Assembly (NCBI RefSeq): GCF_019431355.1
Contig: NZ_CP080269.1
Span: forward strand, 3,686,501 to 3,750,500
Source: Paenibacillus sp. R14(2021)
GTDB taxonomy: Bacteria > Bacillota > Bacilli > Paenibacillales > Paenibacillaceae
Reading direction: 5' to 3'
Length of the DNA: 64,000 nt
In this document: piece by piece, positions 10,420-18,884 of the stretch
Layout of the letters: every line of letters starts with the position of its first letter
Position numbering within the stretch: position 1 is the first letter of the stretch
Notes under the pieces: generated by a model
Databases searched by the model: none
What the model was told of the DNA's origin: nothing
The model's input: the letters and a program-made list of their open reading frames with translations, nothing else
Position numbers and translations under genes: made by a program

Positions 10420-11907
10420 CTATTTAATGACGACTACGTCGCCTTTGTTAAAGTAGATATGGTTACCGGAAAGCTCGGCGATTGCGCGAAGCGGCAGGTA
10501 CGTCACGTTATTTTTGACGACTACGGCTTGATCCAGCTTGTAATCCGCGATGGCTTCGCCATTCTTCAGAACGACGTCGCTGCCGATTTTCAGAGCAAGC
10601 GTAACGCCGTCTTTGGTGACGGATGCCGTTTTGGCCGCGTTATTGAAGCTGACGGCGAAGCCAAGCAGCTCCAGGTAACGCGTAGGCACGAGCGTACGGT
10701 TCGTTGTTTTGTCGATGAAGGAAGGAACGACCGTTTGTATCTTGCCGTTCACAATCGCTTTCGTATCGCCGGCAGTGAAGAACAGACCGTCTGCCAATGC
10801 CGCAATAGCAGCCATTTGGTATCCGATTGCACGAACTTGATCCGCGTCGCCTGCAGCTGCTGCCGCAAGCACCTGATCGTTCAATCCTTTAGCTGCTTTG
10901 TAGGCATCGCCAACGAACGGCTCAAGCGCCGTGAAGAAACCAACCAGCTCTCCGCCTGTGCCGGCAGCACCAGCGATATCCTTTTTCTCGATTTTCTCCA
11001 AAATTTCGATCGTGTACGCACTTACTTTAGCAATTTGGCAGCGGATTACTGCTTTGCGAATCGCATCATAGTTGATTTGTTTGGCATCTCCGGAAGCAAA
11101 AGCTTTGTAGATGATATCCGCATCAACTGCGTTACCGCCGTGAAGATAGCCATATACGCTCATGAAGTAGAAGTACCCTTTAATAACAGCCGCAGGCTGT
11201 TCGGCTGCCGGCAAGGTTTGAATGTCTTTCGCAGTCGAAAGTGTCACGAAGGAGAACACTTTAATCAGCGATTTGTCGAGCAATTGACGGTGAACGTTAA
11301 GGGACGTTACGTCTTTCTTCTCGATATCGCTTTTGAATGCTGGTAAAATCGTGTCGTTCAAATAAGCGGACGACGTTGTTCCATAGGCAGTATCCGTCGC
11401 TTTCACCGTCACGTCCAGAACGGACGTGTACACGAGAGCGGCCTTATCGATGAACGCTTGCGCACCCGCTTGATCGCCTGCCGTAAGGGCTGTTTTCGCA
11501 CCTGTGTTGGTCAGGTTCTTGATCAGGAAGTAGAAGTACCATTGCAGGCCTTTGTCTACAGCCTGCTGTGCCTGCTCGTAGCTTAGCTTACCGGCAACGG
11601 CATTATCCAGCACGAACGAGATATTCTCATCAATGACAGGATCGCCGGCTTTGATGCTGCCGTCAACGCCAAGGACGTTTTTTTGGACATCGGCAATGTA
11701 TTTTGCCTTGATGTCCGCGATCGGTTTCTTCTGCGTAAACAGATCAAGCAGGTCTTTATACGCTTTAATTTGAGGCGCGACATCGGTGTTTACCGGCGCT
11801 TTTTGCGGTGCATCGTCAGCAAAAGCCGTTGCTGCAAAGGTGAACACTGCAGTCACCAGCAAAGAAAGCGTTAATAGGATGGATAATGATTTCTTCATGC
11901 GTTTCAT
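10420..11907 (-). CDS. Secreted helical protein with C-terminal copper-amine-oxidase-N-like domain
   Basis: This 495-residue protein has a signal peptide (MKRMKKSLSILLTLSLL with an AFA cleavage site near residue 31). Residues about 40-370 are predicted helical with alternating Ala/Lys/Asp patterns and no motif I can name. The last ~115 residues resemble the copper amine oxidase N-terminal or stalk domain of Paenibacillus exported proteins (RTLVPTRYLELLGF, then YLPLRAIAELSG), a fold associated with the cell surface rather than with catalysis. The start ATG at 11907 has GGGAGTG 8 nt upstream, better than the in-frame ATG at 11928. It lies between the anchored protein gene and the FTR1 gene, so a role in binding or delivering iron outside the membrane is inferred. 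Confidence 0.82.
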   Translation of the reverse strand: MKRMKKSLSILLTLSLLVTAVFTFAATAFADDAPQKAPVNTDVAPQIKAYKDLLDLFTQKKPIADIKAKYIADVQKNVLGVDGSIKAGDPVIDENISFVLDNAVAGKLSYEQAQQAVDKGLQWYFYFLIKNLTNTGAKTALTAGDQAGAQAFIDKAALVYTSVLDVTVKATDTAYGTTSSAYLNDTILPAFKSDIEKKDVTSLNVHRQLLDKSLIKVFSFVTLSTAKDIQTLPAAEQPAAVIKGYFYFMSVYGYLHGGNAVDADIIYKAFASGDAKQINYDAIRKAVIRCQIAKVSAYTIEILEKIEKKDIAGAAGTGGELVGFFTALEPFVGDAYKAAKGLNDQVLAAAAAGDADQVRAIGYQMAAIAALADGLFFTAGDTKAIVNGKIQTVVPSFIDKTTNRTLVPTRYLELLGFAVSFNNAAKTASVTKDGVTLALKIGSDVVLKNGEAIADYKLDQAVVVKNNVTYLPLRAIAELSGNHIYFNKGDVVVIK

Positions 11908-11953
11908 TCGGTCGACACTCCCAATCATAAAATTATGTATGCTCGTTTACCTT

Positions 11954-13153
11954 CTAGAAAAACCCTTTGCGCCGAGCCCAGAAGACGGCTCCTCCGCCAA
12001 TAACGATGACGCCGGCAATAACGCCGATCGTAACGACCGGATTGGTGCGGTCTTCGTGTGCCATGGCCGCATGCTTCTTCGTACCGTCGATCGTATCAGG
12101 CTCAGCTGCTTGAACGGCTGCGTTCGTCGCCGCATCTGCCGTGTCCGTGCTTTCGCCGGTCGTGGTACTGTTAGCAGATTCGGAGTTGACCGCGGCTGCA
12201 TTGCTTTCCGCAGGCTCCGAGGTTGCTGGAGCATCGTTCGTCGCCGCATCGGCCGCTGGCTTCGCAGTCTCTTCAGCCGAAGTATTGTCAGCCGGCTTCG
12301 ACGTGTCCTCGCTTGCTTCAGGTGCCGCATCAACAGGCTTATCTTCGGCTGGAACAGCCGTTTTCTCCGGCTCAGCCTGCTGCTTTGCCGGATCGGCAGC
12401 TGGTTTCGTGCTTTGTCCGGCACTGCCTGTGCTTGTAACAGGCTTGGTTGTCGTACCCGTGCCCGCCGCCCCTGCTGCTCCGCCTTTGCCTCCTGAGGCA
12501 GTGCTTGTATCCTTCGTGCCGTTGCCTGCAGCAGGCTTCGCAGGCGCTTTGTACGGCGTGTACGGGAATAACGGCTTAATGGCGCCGTAGATGCGGTTTA
12601 CCGCTGCTTTGAGTGCGTTCAAATCCGCGTCCTTCTGGCCTACGCCGAACAATCCCGGATTGCCGATCGCATCAAGCGCTGTTTCGAAATCTGCCGATAA
12701 ACTGTCCATCTTCGCTCCCGAAAGTTTGGCTTCAGCATAGGGCGAGAGGGTAACGAAGGTTGCGCGCGCTTTCGCCAAGAGCAGCTTTGCTTTTGTGTAA
12801 TCATCGATGCCTTGAATGGCATTGTCGAAACGGCGGTCTAGATTCATGACCAGAATCGCCTTATAGTTGGCGATCGTTTCGCCGACTTTGCGGTCCTTTA
12901 TGTCTGCGTCCAGCGTTGCTGCCACCGATTTGCCGAAGTGGGATGCGATTTCGTCACGTCTTTCCTTGTGCGCCGCCTCCGCGGTGCTCCAATCGGCCGG
13001 CGACTTGCTGAGCGACGAAACGACGAGCTTGAACGTTTCCGCCACATCCTCGGTATTCGCATCGCCGTAAGAATATGCCCATGCACCCGTCGGTGAAAGA
13101 GCGAGGAAAATCGCAACGGCGAGCATTGCGGTCTTCATGATCATCATGCGCAT
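11954..13153 (-). CDS. Membrane-anchored surface protein of the iron permease operon
   Basis: A 399-residue protein with a signal peptide (cleavage after GAWA, near residue 26), a helical domain of about 170 residues, a long Ala/Thr/Pro/Glu linker rich in AETAKPA- and SANSTT-like stretches, and a C-terminal helix (VVTIGVIAGVIVIGGGAVF) ending in ARRKGFF. The tail looks like a wall-protein stop-transfer signal but has no LPXTG motif, so it probably just stays in the membrane. GGGTGA lies 9 nt before the ATG at 13153. It is the first gene after the Fur-box promoter. I do not recognise the helical domain. An iron-binding or docking role for the FTR1 permease is inference from context. Confidence 0.82.
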   Translation of the reverse strand: MRMMIMKTAMLAVAIFLALSPTGAWAYSYGDANTEDVAETFKLVVSSLSKSPADWSTAEAAHKERRDEIASHFGKSVAATLDADIKDRKVGETIANYKAILVMNLDRRFDNAIQGIDDYTKAKLLLAKARATFVTLSPYAEAKLSGAKMDSLSADFETALDAIGNPGLFGVGQKDADLNALKAAVNRIYGAIKPLFPYTPYKAPAKPAAGNGTKDTSTASGGKGGAAGAAGTGTTTKPVTSTGSAGQSTKPAADPAKQQAEPEKTAVPAEDKPVDAAPEASEDTSKPADNTSAEETAKPAADAATNDAPATSEPAESNAAAVNSESANSTTTGESTDTADAATNAAVQAAEPDTIDGTKKHAAMAHEDRTNPVVTIGVIAGVIVIGGGAVFWARRKGFF

Positions 13154-13228
13154 GATCTTGATTCACCCTTCGTATGTCGTAATTGTTGCTTGCCATCATA
13201 ACCCAGACCCTAATCTGACCCGTCAATA

Positions 13229-13257
13229 ATGATAATCATTTTCAACACATGCGTCAA
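13229..13257 (-). promoter_or_regulatory. Sigma-A promoter with overlapping Fur box (iron permease operon)
   Basis: On the minus strand TTGACG (13252-13257) is 17 nt from TATCAT (13229-13234). The sequence TGATAATCATTTTCA at 13230-13244 matches the 7-1-7 Fur consensus TGATAATNATTATCA at all but one defined position and covers the -10 box. Bound Fur-Fe2+ would block the polymerase, so iron-starvation induction of 13153-9293 is expected. Confidence 0.85.
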
Positions 13258-13320
13258 TATGTTTTATTTATAAATTTTCCAATTCGGGGATTTGGCTGAA
13301 TCGCGGCCGTGAAAGCCTTC

Positions 13321-15132
13321 TCAAGAATGGCCGGTGCCTGCTGCTAATTTTTCGTTTTGGTGAAGACAGACGCCTGTTTGACTCATCATCAGCTTGTTGG
13401 CTTTCCCGGTCCACTCGTAGAGCGTAATATCGTTATAGACCGGTTCAAAGAGCGCCTCGCTGCGGTATTCCGCAATCGGCTTGACACAATCCCGCAAGGA
13501 GCCGACCTGCGCCTCAAAGCCCTTCAGCACATGGTCGGTGAGCAAAATCGTCGCCTGCGGATCTGCCTGCACATCTGCCATGAAATAGCTGTAGGTTTCA
13601 ATTTGCCGGTTTGTCACCGGCGAATGAAGGTACTGGAGGACACGTGTCTCTTCCCACGTGTATACGACCAGGCGGCGGGCCGGCTGATCCGCCGCCATCT
13701 GGCGCAGCCCGCGCTCGAGCTGGTAGACGGCAGGCAGCTCGTCCGCCTGCCGCGCGACCAGCTCGCTGCCCTGCGCGGCTTGCAGCGCAAGGCAGCAGGC
13801 CGCGCAGAGCGCGCCTGCCGTGCGCAGCGCGCGGCGAATGCGCGCGGTGCGCCGCAGCTGCGCAGCGCCGGCTGGCGGCGCGAGCGAATGCTCCGACGCC
13901 GCAGGCACTGCTGCGGCGCGCGGCGTTATTGCGCGCCTGCCGTGCGCAGCCGCGCGTTCATGCGGCGCTGCCGCGCAGAGCAGCGCAAGCAGCAGCCATG
14001 CCAAGCCGATGAGCGGCGTGGCATGGCGCGGCTTGTCGATGTTCTGCGCCAGCAGCGCCCAGGCGCCATAGGCGCCCGCAAGCGCGGCGAGCGCCCCCGG
14101 CAGCCCTGGGCGGCGAAGCCACGCCGCCGCACGGGCCGCGAGGCGCGTGCCCGTGCCCGCGCTGCCGCCGGGCTGGCGCGGCGCCGCCCCGGCGGAGAGC
14201 ACGGCGGCGAAGAGCAGCCCCGCCGCCGCAGCGAGTAGTGCTGTCGACCGGGCGAACATCCCGGTCCACAGCACGTTATCGCCCGCGAATCGCAGGGCGC
14301 GCTCCGCGAAGGGCAGATCGCCGGCAGAGGTTACGCCGCCGCCCCATTGACTGAAATGCCCCTCGGTAAACGCCATGCCGAGCTGCACGAAACCGACCAC
14401 GCCGCCTTCGCTGAGCGCAAGACCGGCCAGCCAGAGCAGCTGGCAGCCGCCTGCCGCGGCGAGAAACAGCACGATCCGCGGCAGCAGTCGCTTTCCTGCC
14501 GCCTGCCAATCCATCGCGCATGCGCCAAGCAGCCACGCAAGTCCAAGCCCGAAGGGCAGGAACGAGAGACGTACGCCCATCAGCAGGCCAAACAGGAACA
14601 TCGCAGCTATCATCCGCCCCCAGGTCCGCTGCTCCATTGCTCGCATCCAAGTCCATAAGTACCACCAGAGCAGGGCAATACCCGCTGCTTCGCTCATCGG
14701 CCGAACCGTCTGCAGCCATAAGTAAGGAGCGGTAAGCGTAAGCAGAACGACAAGCAGCGACCAGCCTGACGTCAATCGTCTCCTTGCCAGCAGCCAGATC
14801 GGCATGGCGGACAAGGAGCCCAGTATAATATTAAGCGAAGCATAGGCTTGGACGGGATCCCGTACGAACCGATGCACCGCCATAGCGCCTATTACGAAAT
14901 ACGGATAACCGGGAAAATGCGGCTGCATGGCCAGCAGATCGAATCGATCCAAGGCCAGCACGAAATCGACTTCGTCCCAGCTGCCCGCGAATTCGCTTCG
15001 ATGCAGCCAGCTGAAAGCCGCCCACAGCAGGACACCGAGCACAACGGCAAAAGGCGCGGCCATCGTCAGGACGGTCCTTCCGCCGCTCGCGCCGCGTTCC
15101 TTACGAAGGTTCCTCCTGTTTCGATCCCGCAC
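13321..15132 (-). CDS. Membrane glycosyltransferase, GT-C fold
   Basis: A 603-residue polytopic membrane protein. The first outer loop after helix 1 contains SWDEVDFVLAL and then HFPGYPYF, the acidic loop pattern of GT-C transferases that use polyprenyl-phosphate sugars. About ten hydrophobic segments precede a soluble C-terminal domain (from about residue 480). Residues around 330-460 are extremely Ala/Arg/Gly-rich, and the DNA there (about 13690-14250) is much richer in G+C than its surroundings. The start is taken as GTG 15132 because GGAGG is 8 nt upstream. It is the last gene of the operon with a GT2 enzyme that probably makes its lipid-linked donor. Confidence 0.75.
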   Translation of the reverse strand: MRDRNRRNLRKERGASGGRTVLTMAAPFAVVLGVLLWAAFSWLHRSEFAGSWDEVDFVLALDRFDLLAMQPHFPGYPYFVIGAMAVHRFVRDPVQAYASLNIILGSLSAMPIWLLARRRLTSGWSLLVVLLTLTAPYLWLQTVRPMSEAAGIALLWWYLWTWMRAMEQRTWGRMIAAMFLFGLLMGVRLSFLPFGLGLAWLLGACAMDWQAAGKRLLPRIVLFLAAAGGCQLLWLAGLALSEGGVVGFVQLGMAFTEGHFSQWGGGVTSAGDLPFAERALRFAGDNVLWTGMFARSTALLAAAAGLLFAAVLSAGAAPRQPGGSAGTGTRLAARAAAWLRRPGLPGALAALAGAYGAWALLAQNIDKPRHATPLIGLAWLLLALLCAAAPHERAAAHGRRAITPRAAAVPAASEHSLAPPAGAAQLRRTARIRRALRTAGALCAACCLALQAAQGSELVARQADELPAVYQLERGLRQMAADQPARRLVVYTWEETRVLQYLHSPVTNRQIETYSYFMADVQADPQATILLTDHVLKGFEAQVGSLRDCVKPIAEYRSEALFEPVYNDITLYEWTGKANKLMMSQTGVCLHQNEKLAAGTGHS

Positions 15133-15283
15133 CTTATTCGCCTCCTGCATTAGTTGCTGACTTCTTCCCTTTTACTTGCCCGTTTCAATTACAAAGTTAC
15201 CTCGGCATGGACATCATAAAGCTACTCCGTCAGCTCTGGCTTATTCTGGCCACTAAAGAATTGCCGAGATCTCTGCCGGCTGC

Positions 15284-16117
15284 CTACGCGTTCTTCCTTT
15301 GTTGCGCCGGTCCCTCAGCCGCATGCGTGGAACCAGCCGGTTTCACAGGCTGTCTGCCCGCCCCGCTCGCACCCAGCTGCATACCGCCTGTCTGCCCTGC
15401 CTGAAACGACCGGCTATGCCTCTTGATGGGCCGCCGCATTTCCTTCCAAATCGCAGGCAGCACGCTGCCGACATACTTCCTAAATTTAATAAACGATTGT
15501 CCATACACCCGCACTTGATACGTAATCGGTACTTCTTCCATGACAAATCCTTGCCGTAACAGGTTCAGCGTCAGCACCTGGGCATAGTTGTAGTCGTGTA
15601 TGATCTCCGCATGCTCCATCGCTTCCCTCGAGAAGCCGCGCATCCCCGACTGTCCGTCCCAGATCATCCGCCGCAGCAGCAGGACCTGCAGCAGTGTGAA
15701 GCACACGTTCCCGATTCGGCGATGCAGCTTCATGCCGCTGATGGTTCCTTTGAACCGCGAGCCCATCGTATAATCGGCCCGGCCTTCGCGAATCGGGGCA
15801 ATCACGTTAGGGATTTCTTCTGCCGGGTATTCATTATCCGCATCGATCATCAGTCCGATATCGGCACCAAGACGCACGCAGCCCGCAAGTCCTTCTCGCA
15901 CGGCAGCGCCTAGACCCCGATTGGCAGCGAACGAAACAATGTGTTCCGCACCCGCGGCACGTGCTTCTTCTACGGTCGCATCCGTAGAGCCGTCATCAAT
16001 GACAAGCACTTCAACCTGCCAGCCCCCGCCCATTTCCCGGGGAATACGCGCGATAACCTGTTTAATATTCAGTTCCTCATTATGAGCAGGCAGGAAAACA
16101 ACCAGCTTCTTTTTCAT
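15284..16117 (-). CDS. GT2-family glycosyltransferase (polyprenyl-phosphate sugar synthase-like)
   Basis: A 277-residue GT-A enzyme of family 2, similar in layout to dolichyl/polyprenyl-phosphate mannose or glucose synthases. Visible are the N-terminal VFLPAHNEE, VIDDGSTDAT, MIDADNEYPAEEI (the metal-binding acidic triad) and GSRFKG. The usual two C-terminal membrane helices of the GtrB type are missing; the C-terminus is a basic, Pro/Gln/Gly-rich tail from about residue 225. It follows the phosphodiesterase gene by 32 nt. The likely role is making a lipid-phosphate sugar for the GT-C enzyme encoded next; the sugar is unknown. Confidence 0.85.
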   Translation of the reverse strand: MKKKLVVFLPAHNEELNIKQVIARIPREMGGGWQVEVLVIDDGSTDATVEEARAAGAEHIVSFAANRGLGAAVREGLAGCVRLGADIGLMIDADNEYPAEEIPNVIAPIREGRADYTMGSRFKGTISGMKLHRRIGNVCFTLLQVLLLRRMIWDGQSGMRGFSREAMEHAEIIHDYNYAQVLTLNLLRQGFVMEEVPITYQVRVYGQSFIKFRKYVGSVLPAIWKEMRRPIKRHSRSFQAGQTGGMQLGASGAGRQPVKPAGSTHAAEGPAQQRKNA

Positions 16118-16149
16118 ACTGCTTCAACTTCTTTCTAAACCATAAAGGA

Positions 16150-17619
16150 TTATTTCGTTTTCGCAAAAGCATCCGCCAGAACGGGTCCTCGGCTGTGACT
16201 CGGCAGCGGCGCCCCAAGCAAATAACTCAGCGTCGGTGCAACCGATACCAACGAATGCTTTGCGTCCACCTTCACGCCCTGACGTACATTGGGGCCGTAC
16301 ATGAAGAACGGCACATAGCGCTCTCCTTCATCTAGATGCCCATGGCCGCCGATCCCGTCGGCTTGTCCATGATCCGCACAGATGATGAACGTCGCGTTCT
16401 TCGCGTCGCCGCGCTCGGTCAGCCAGCCCACGAACTCCGCAATCAACGCATCGGCTTCTTCGATTTTTTGCCGATACTCGTCATATAATGCACCCATGCT
16501 GTGTCCTGTCTGGTCTGTCGCAATGAACTGCACGACCAGCAGGTCCGGATTCTGTTCTGCCATAATCAGCTTTGCGCGCTCCATGATGTTTCGATCTGCT
16601 TTATCGTTATGCATGACGGCCGTGACGCTCTCGACGTCGTCCCCCATGGAATCAATGAGATGCGCGATGCCGAGCAAACGACCGCGTTTGCCCACTTTGC
16701 GCAGGCTATCGAAGATGGATTCGACCTTGATGCCGAGCTTCCACACCATATTGGACGTAATACCATGCTCCCTCGGATACGTTCCCGTGAACATCGAAGA
16801 GAAACAAACCACCGTCCGTGCAGGATACAGCGTCTCCATCTGCGTATATTCCGTGCCCTCTGCCCGCCATTTCTTCAAGAAAGGCGCATTTGCCTCCTCG
16901 AAACGGTCCTTCCGCATGCCGTCGATAACCAGCACGAATACTTTACCCTCCGAGGGTGCTGACGGCTGCTCAAGCGGAGCCGTATAGCCTGGCAGCTCCT
17001 TCGGTTTCCAGTCGAATAAGTTGCGATGCAGCACGTAAGCATACAGCGCCGTACCGATTAGAAACCATGCATACACGCCCCAGCCAAAATCGCTTGCGGC
17101 CGCGCTCGCTCCCGACCACTTGGAGCCCGCCGTATCCACGACGAACAACAGCAGCAGAAACTTCGGCAGCTGCTCCTGTGCATTGCCGCTCGTGGAATCG
17201 CTGTTCTTCAGCACCAGCTTCCAGAACCGTTTGAAATTCCACCAGGAGGTACCGATTCGAAGATGGTAATAGAAGGTTCCCCAGAAGTAGATCGTAAAGA
17301 ACAGGAAGAGTCCGATCCCGAGCGCATACAGCCCCAAATCAAGCGGCGTATCCCGCCATAGCACCAATGCTGCCACGACCGGAAGCCACAAATAGTTTCG
17401 CAGAAACAGGGGGAAATCATAATAGAAATAGAGTGCGAACAGCGGCAGTGCCGCCAGCAGTCCTAATCCGAATTGCGCCCAGAAGCTCCCGTCTCCCCAA
17501 GCGTTCATATGGTAAAGTACATACACCCCTATCGTAAAAATAGGCGTGAACGGTTTACCCTCGTTCAATAAATTCCAGCAGCGCGCCGCTACGATCTCAA
17601 ACCCCGACGCCTTCTTCAT
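16150..17619 (-). CDS. Membrane-anchored alkaline phosphatase-superfamily phosphodiesterase
   Basis: This 489-residue protein has about five N-terminal membrane helices (residues 20-195) and a C-terminal type I phosphodiesterase/nucleotide pyrophosphatase domain. Metal and nucleophile motifs are present: VLVIDGMRKDRF (first metal Asp), LYPARTVVCFSSMFTG with the nucleophile Thr, ATDQTGHSMG, and ICADHGQADGIGGHGHLDEG. Its start overlaps the upstream flippase-like gene by 4 bp. The domain architecture suggests hydrolysis or transfer of a phospho-head group on a lipid or glycolipid at the outer membrane face; the substrate is unknown. Confidence 0.85.
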   Translation of the reverse strand: MKKASGFEIVAARCWNLLNEGKPFTPIFTIGVYVLYHMNAWGDGSFWAQFGLGLLAALPLFALYFYYDFPLFLRNYLWLPVVAALVLWRDTPLDLGLYALGIGLFLFFTIYFWGTFYYHLRIGTSWWNFKRFWKLVLKNSDSTSGNAQEQLPKFLLLLFVVDTAGSKWSGASAAASDFGWGVYAWFLIGTALYAYVLHRNLFDWKPKELPGYTAPLEQPSAPSEGKVFVLVIDGMRKDRFEEANAPFLKKWRAEGTEYTQMETLYPARTVVCFSSMFTGTYPREHGITSNMVWKLGIKVESIFDSLRKVGKRGRLLGIAHLIDSMGDDVESVTAVMHNDKADRNIMERAKLIMAEQNPDLLVVQFIATDQTGHSMGALYDEYRQKIEEADALIAEFVGWLTERGDAKNATFIICADHGQADGIGGHGHLDEGERYVPFFMYGPNVRQGVKVDAKHSLVSVAPTLSYLLGAPLPSHSRGPVLADAFAKTK

Positions 17620-18593
17620 TTTCTGATCCCCTCTCTCTTGCCGAGCCGCAGCCAGCTTCGCAGCTCCGCCCAGGTCACGGCAGACATCACGATCGATACC
17701 GTCCCGGTTACATATGCAAAAACGAATTTAAAACCATGCGAGAGCAAGGCCGCCGTATAGGCAGTACTTCCAGCAGCGCCCAGAATGCCAAGCGAGGCGG
17801 TGAGCGTTGTTTCATAGGTGCCGATGCCGCCGGGCGTAATATGAAAGATCTGTCCGGCAATCGTCATCCCAGTCACCCAAATCGCCTCGAGCGGGTTAAT
17901 CGGCATACCGAGCGCACGGGTTACGCCATAGACGACCGAGCCTTCCAGCAGCCAGCAAGCCAGCGTAAGTAGCGCTGCAATTGTTCCTTTGCCCGAAGCC
18001 AGCGTAAGCCGAAGATGCTCATAATGATGCAGCACGAAGCCAAGTGCTCCGCGGTTCTTCGCCCCTGCTGCTTGCTGCTTTCGAAGCTGCTCCAATCCCA
18101 GCCATCCAAGCGCTGCAACCAAAACACCAGCCGCTAGCAGGGCCAAATACCAGGGCGAGGCTTCGATGCCTAACACGAAAGCCCCTGCAGAACCGATCAG
18201 CAGCAGCGAAGCCATATCGAGCACACGCATCGCCGCAACGGAATGGAGCGCATCATCCCAGCGCATAGAGGTACTACGTACCACTAATCCTGTTCGCGCC
18301 AAATCGCCTGCTTTCACCGGAAGCAGATGATTGATGAGCAGACTTACGAATAAGGGATGGATATAACGCGATAGCGGATCCTGCTTCTCTCGTCCTGCAT
18401 AAAGCCGCCACGACAAGGCTTTCAACCAAAATGATAACCCATATCCTATTGTCATCAACATTAAGCTAACAGGCGCATGCAGCAGCTGCATGGCCGCTTC
18501 CCCGATCAGCTTGCCATGGAACCAGCGCACCGTAAACCAGACAAAGAGGGCAGCCAGAACAAGCCCGCCCAGAGTTACTCCTATTTTTCGCAT
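17616..18593 (-). CDS. UPF0104/AglD-type integral membrane protein (lipid flippase-like)
   Basis: A 325-residue protein with about eight membrane helices, of the family that includes the flippase half of MprF and archaeal AglD. The family pattern GLSFWLKALSWRLY, LLPVKAGDLARTGL (position 100-ish) and the TPGGIGTYE motif near residue 255 are visible. No synthase domain is fused. It is the first gene of a four-gene operon and starts at ATG 18593 with only a weak AGGA site. It likely moves a lipid precursor across the membrane or helps process it; this is inferred from the family. Confidence 0.85.
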   Translation of the reverse strand: MRKIGVTLGGLVLAALFVWFTVRWFHGKLIGEAAMQLLHAPVSLMLMTIGYGLSFWLKALSWRLYAGREKQDPLSRYIHPLFVSLLINHLLPVKAGDLARTGLVVRSTSMRWDDALHSVAAMRVLDMASLLLIGSAGAFVLGIEASPWYLALLAAGVLVAALGWLGLEQLRKQQAAGAKNRGALGFVLHHYEHLRLTLASGKGTIAALLTLACWLLEGSVVYGVTRALGMPINPLEAIWVTGMTIAGQIFHITPGGIGTYETTLTASLGILGAAGSTAYTAALLSHGFKFVFAYVTGTVSIVMSAVTWAELRSWLRLGKREGIRK

Positions 18594-18631
18594 ATCGCTG
18601 TCCTGCCGTTCACCTCATTATGTTGAAATAA

Positions 18632-18678
18632 TGAGAACCATTATCATTGAGTATAGTCGTCGAAACTACGCGCGTCAA
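18632..18678 (-). promoter_or_regulatory. Sigma-A promoter with downstream Fur box (glycoconjugate operon)
   Basis: TTGACG (18673-18678) is 17 nt from TATACT (18650-18655) on the minus strand. Just downstream of the -10, at 18632-18646, TGAGAACCATTATCA (plus-strand reading) matches the Fur 7-1-7 box at 13 of 15 positions. The operator would cover the start point. This is the same -35 box and a similar arrangement to the iron permease promoter 5.4 kb away. Confidence 0.75.
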
Positions 18679-18731
18679 ACCTTTTTCGATCTTACGCAGA
18701 TATCCCCATTCATAGCACAGAAGAATTAGTT

Positions 18732-18772
18732 TATCCACAATGTTATACACAAAATACCCACATTATCCACAA
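18732..18772 (+). promoter_or_regulatory. DnaA box cluster
   Basis: Two perfect DnaA boxes TTATCCACA lie at 18732-18740 and 18764-18772, with TTATACACA (one mismatch) between them at 18744-18752. All are in the same orientation. A further one-mismatch box TTATCTACA is at 18847-18855 inside the atp terminator. The cluster lies in the gap between the glycoconjugate promoter and the end of the atp operon. Confidence 0.75.
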
Positions 18773-18819
18773 TCGACTGGTGATAAACCCGGTTTCTCCT
18801 TTGCTATTTTGTGAATAAC

Positions 18820-18872
18820 AAAAAAAAGACCGACCTCTGCAGATGGTTATCTACAGAAAATCGGTCTTTTTG
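18820..18872 (-). terminator. Terminator of the atp operon
   Basis: Arms AAAAGACCGA (18824-18833) and TCGGTCTTTT (18861-18870) enclose a second imperfect inverted repeat. A-runs and T-runs flank both sides, so it can end transcription in both directions. It lies 13 nt past the atpC stop. Confidence 0.92.
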
Positions 18873-18884
18873 TTCAAACGCTGA

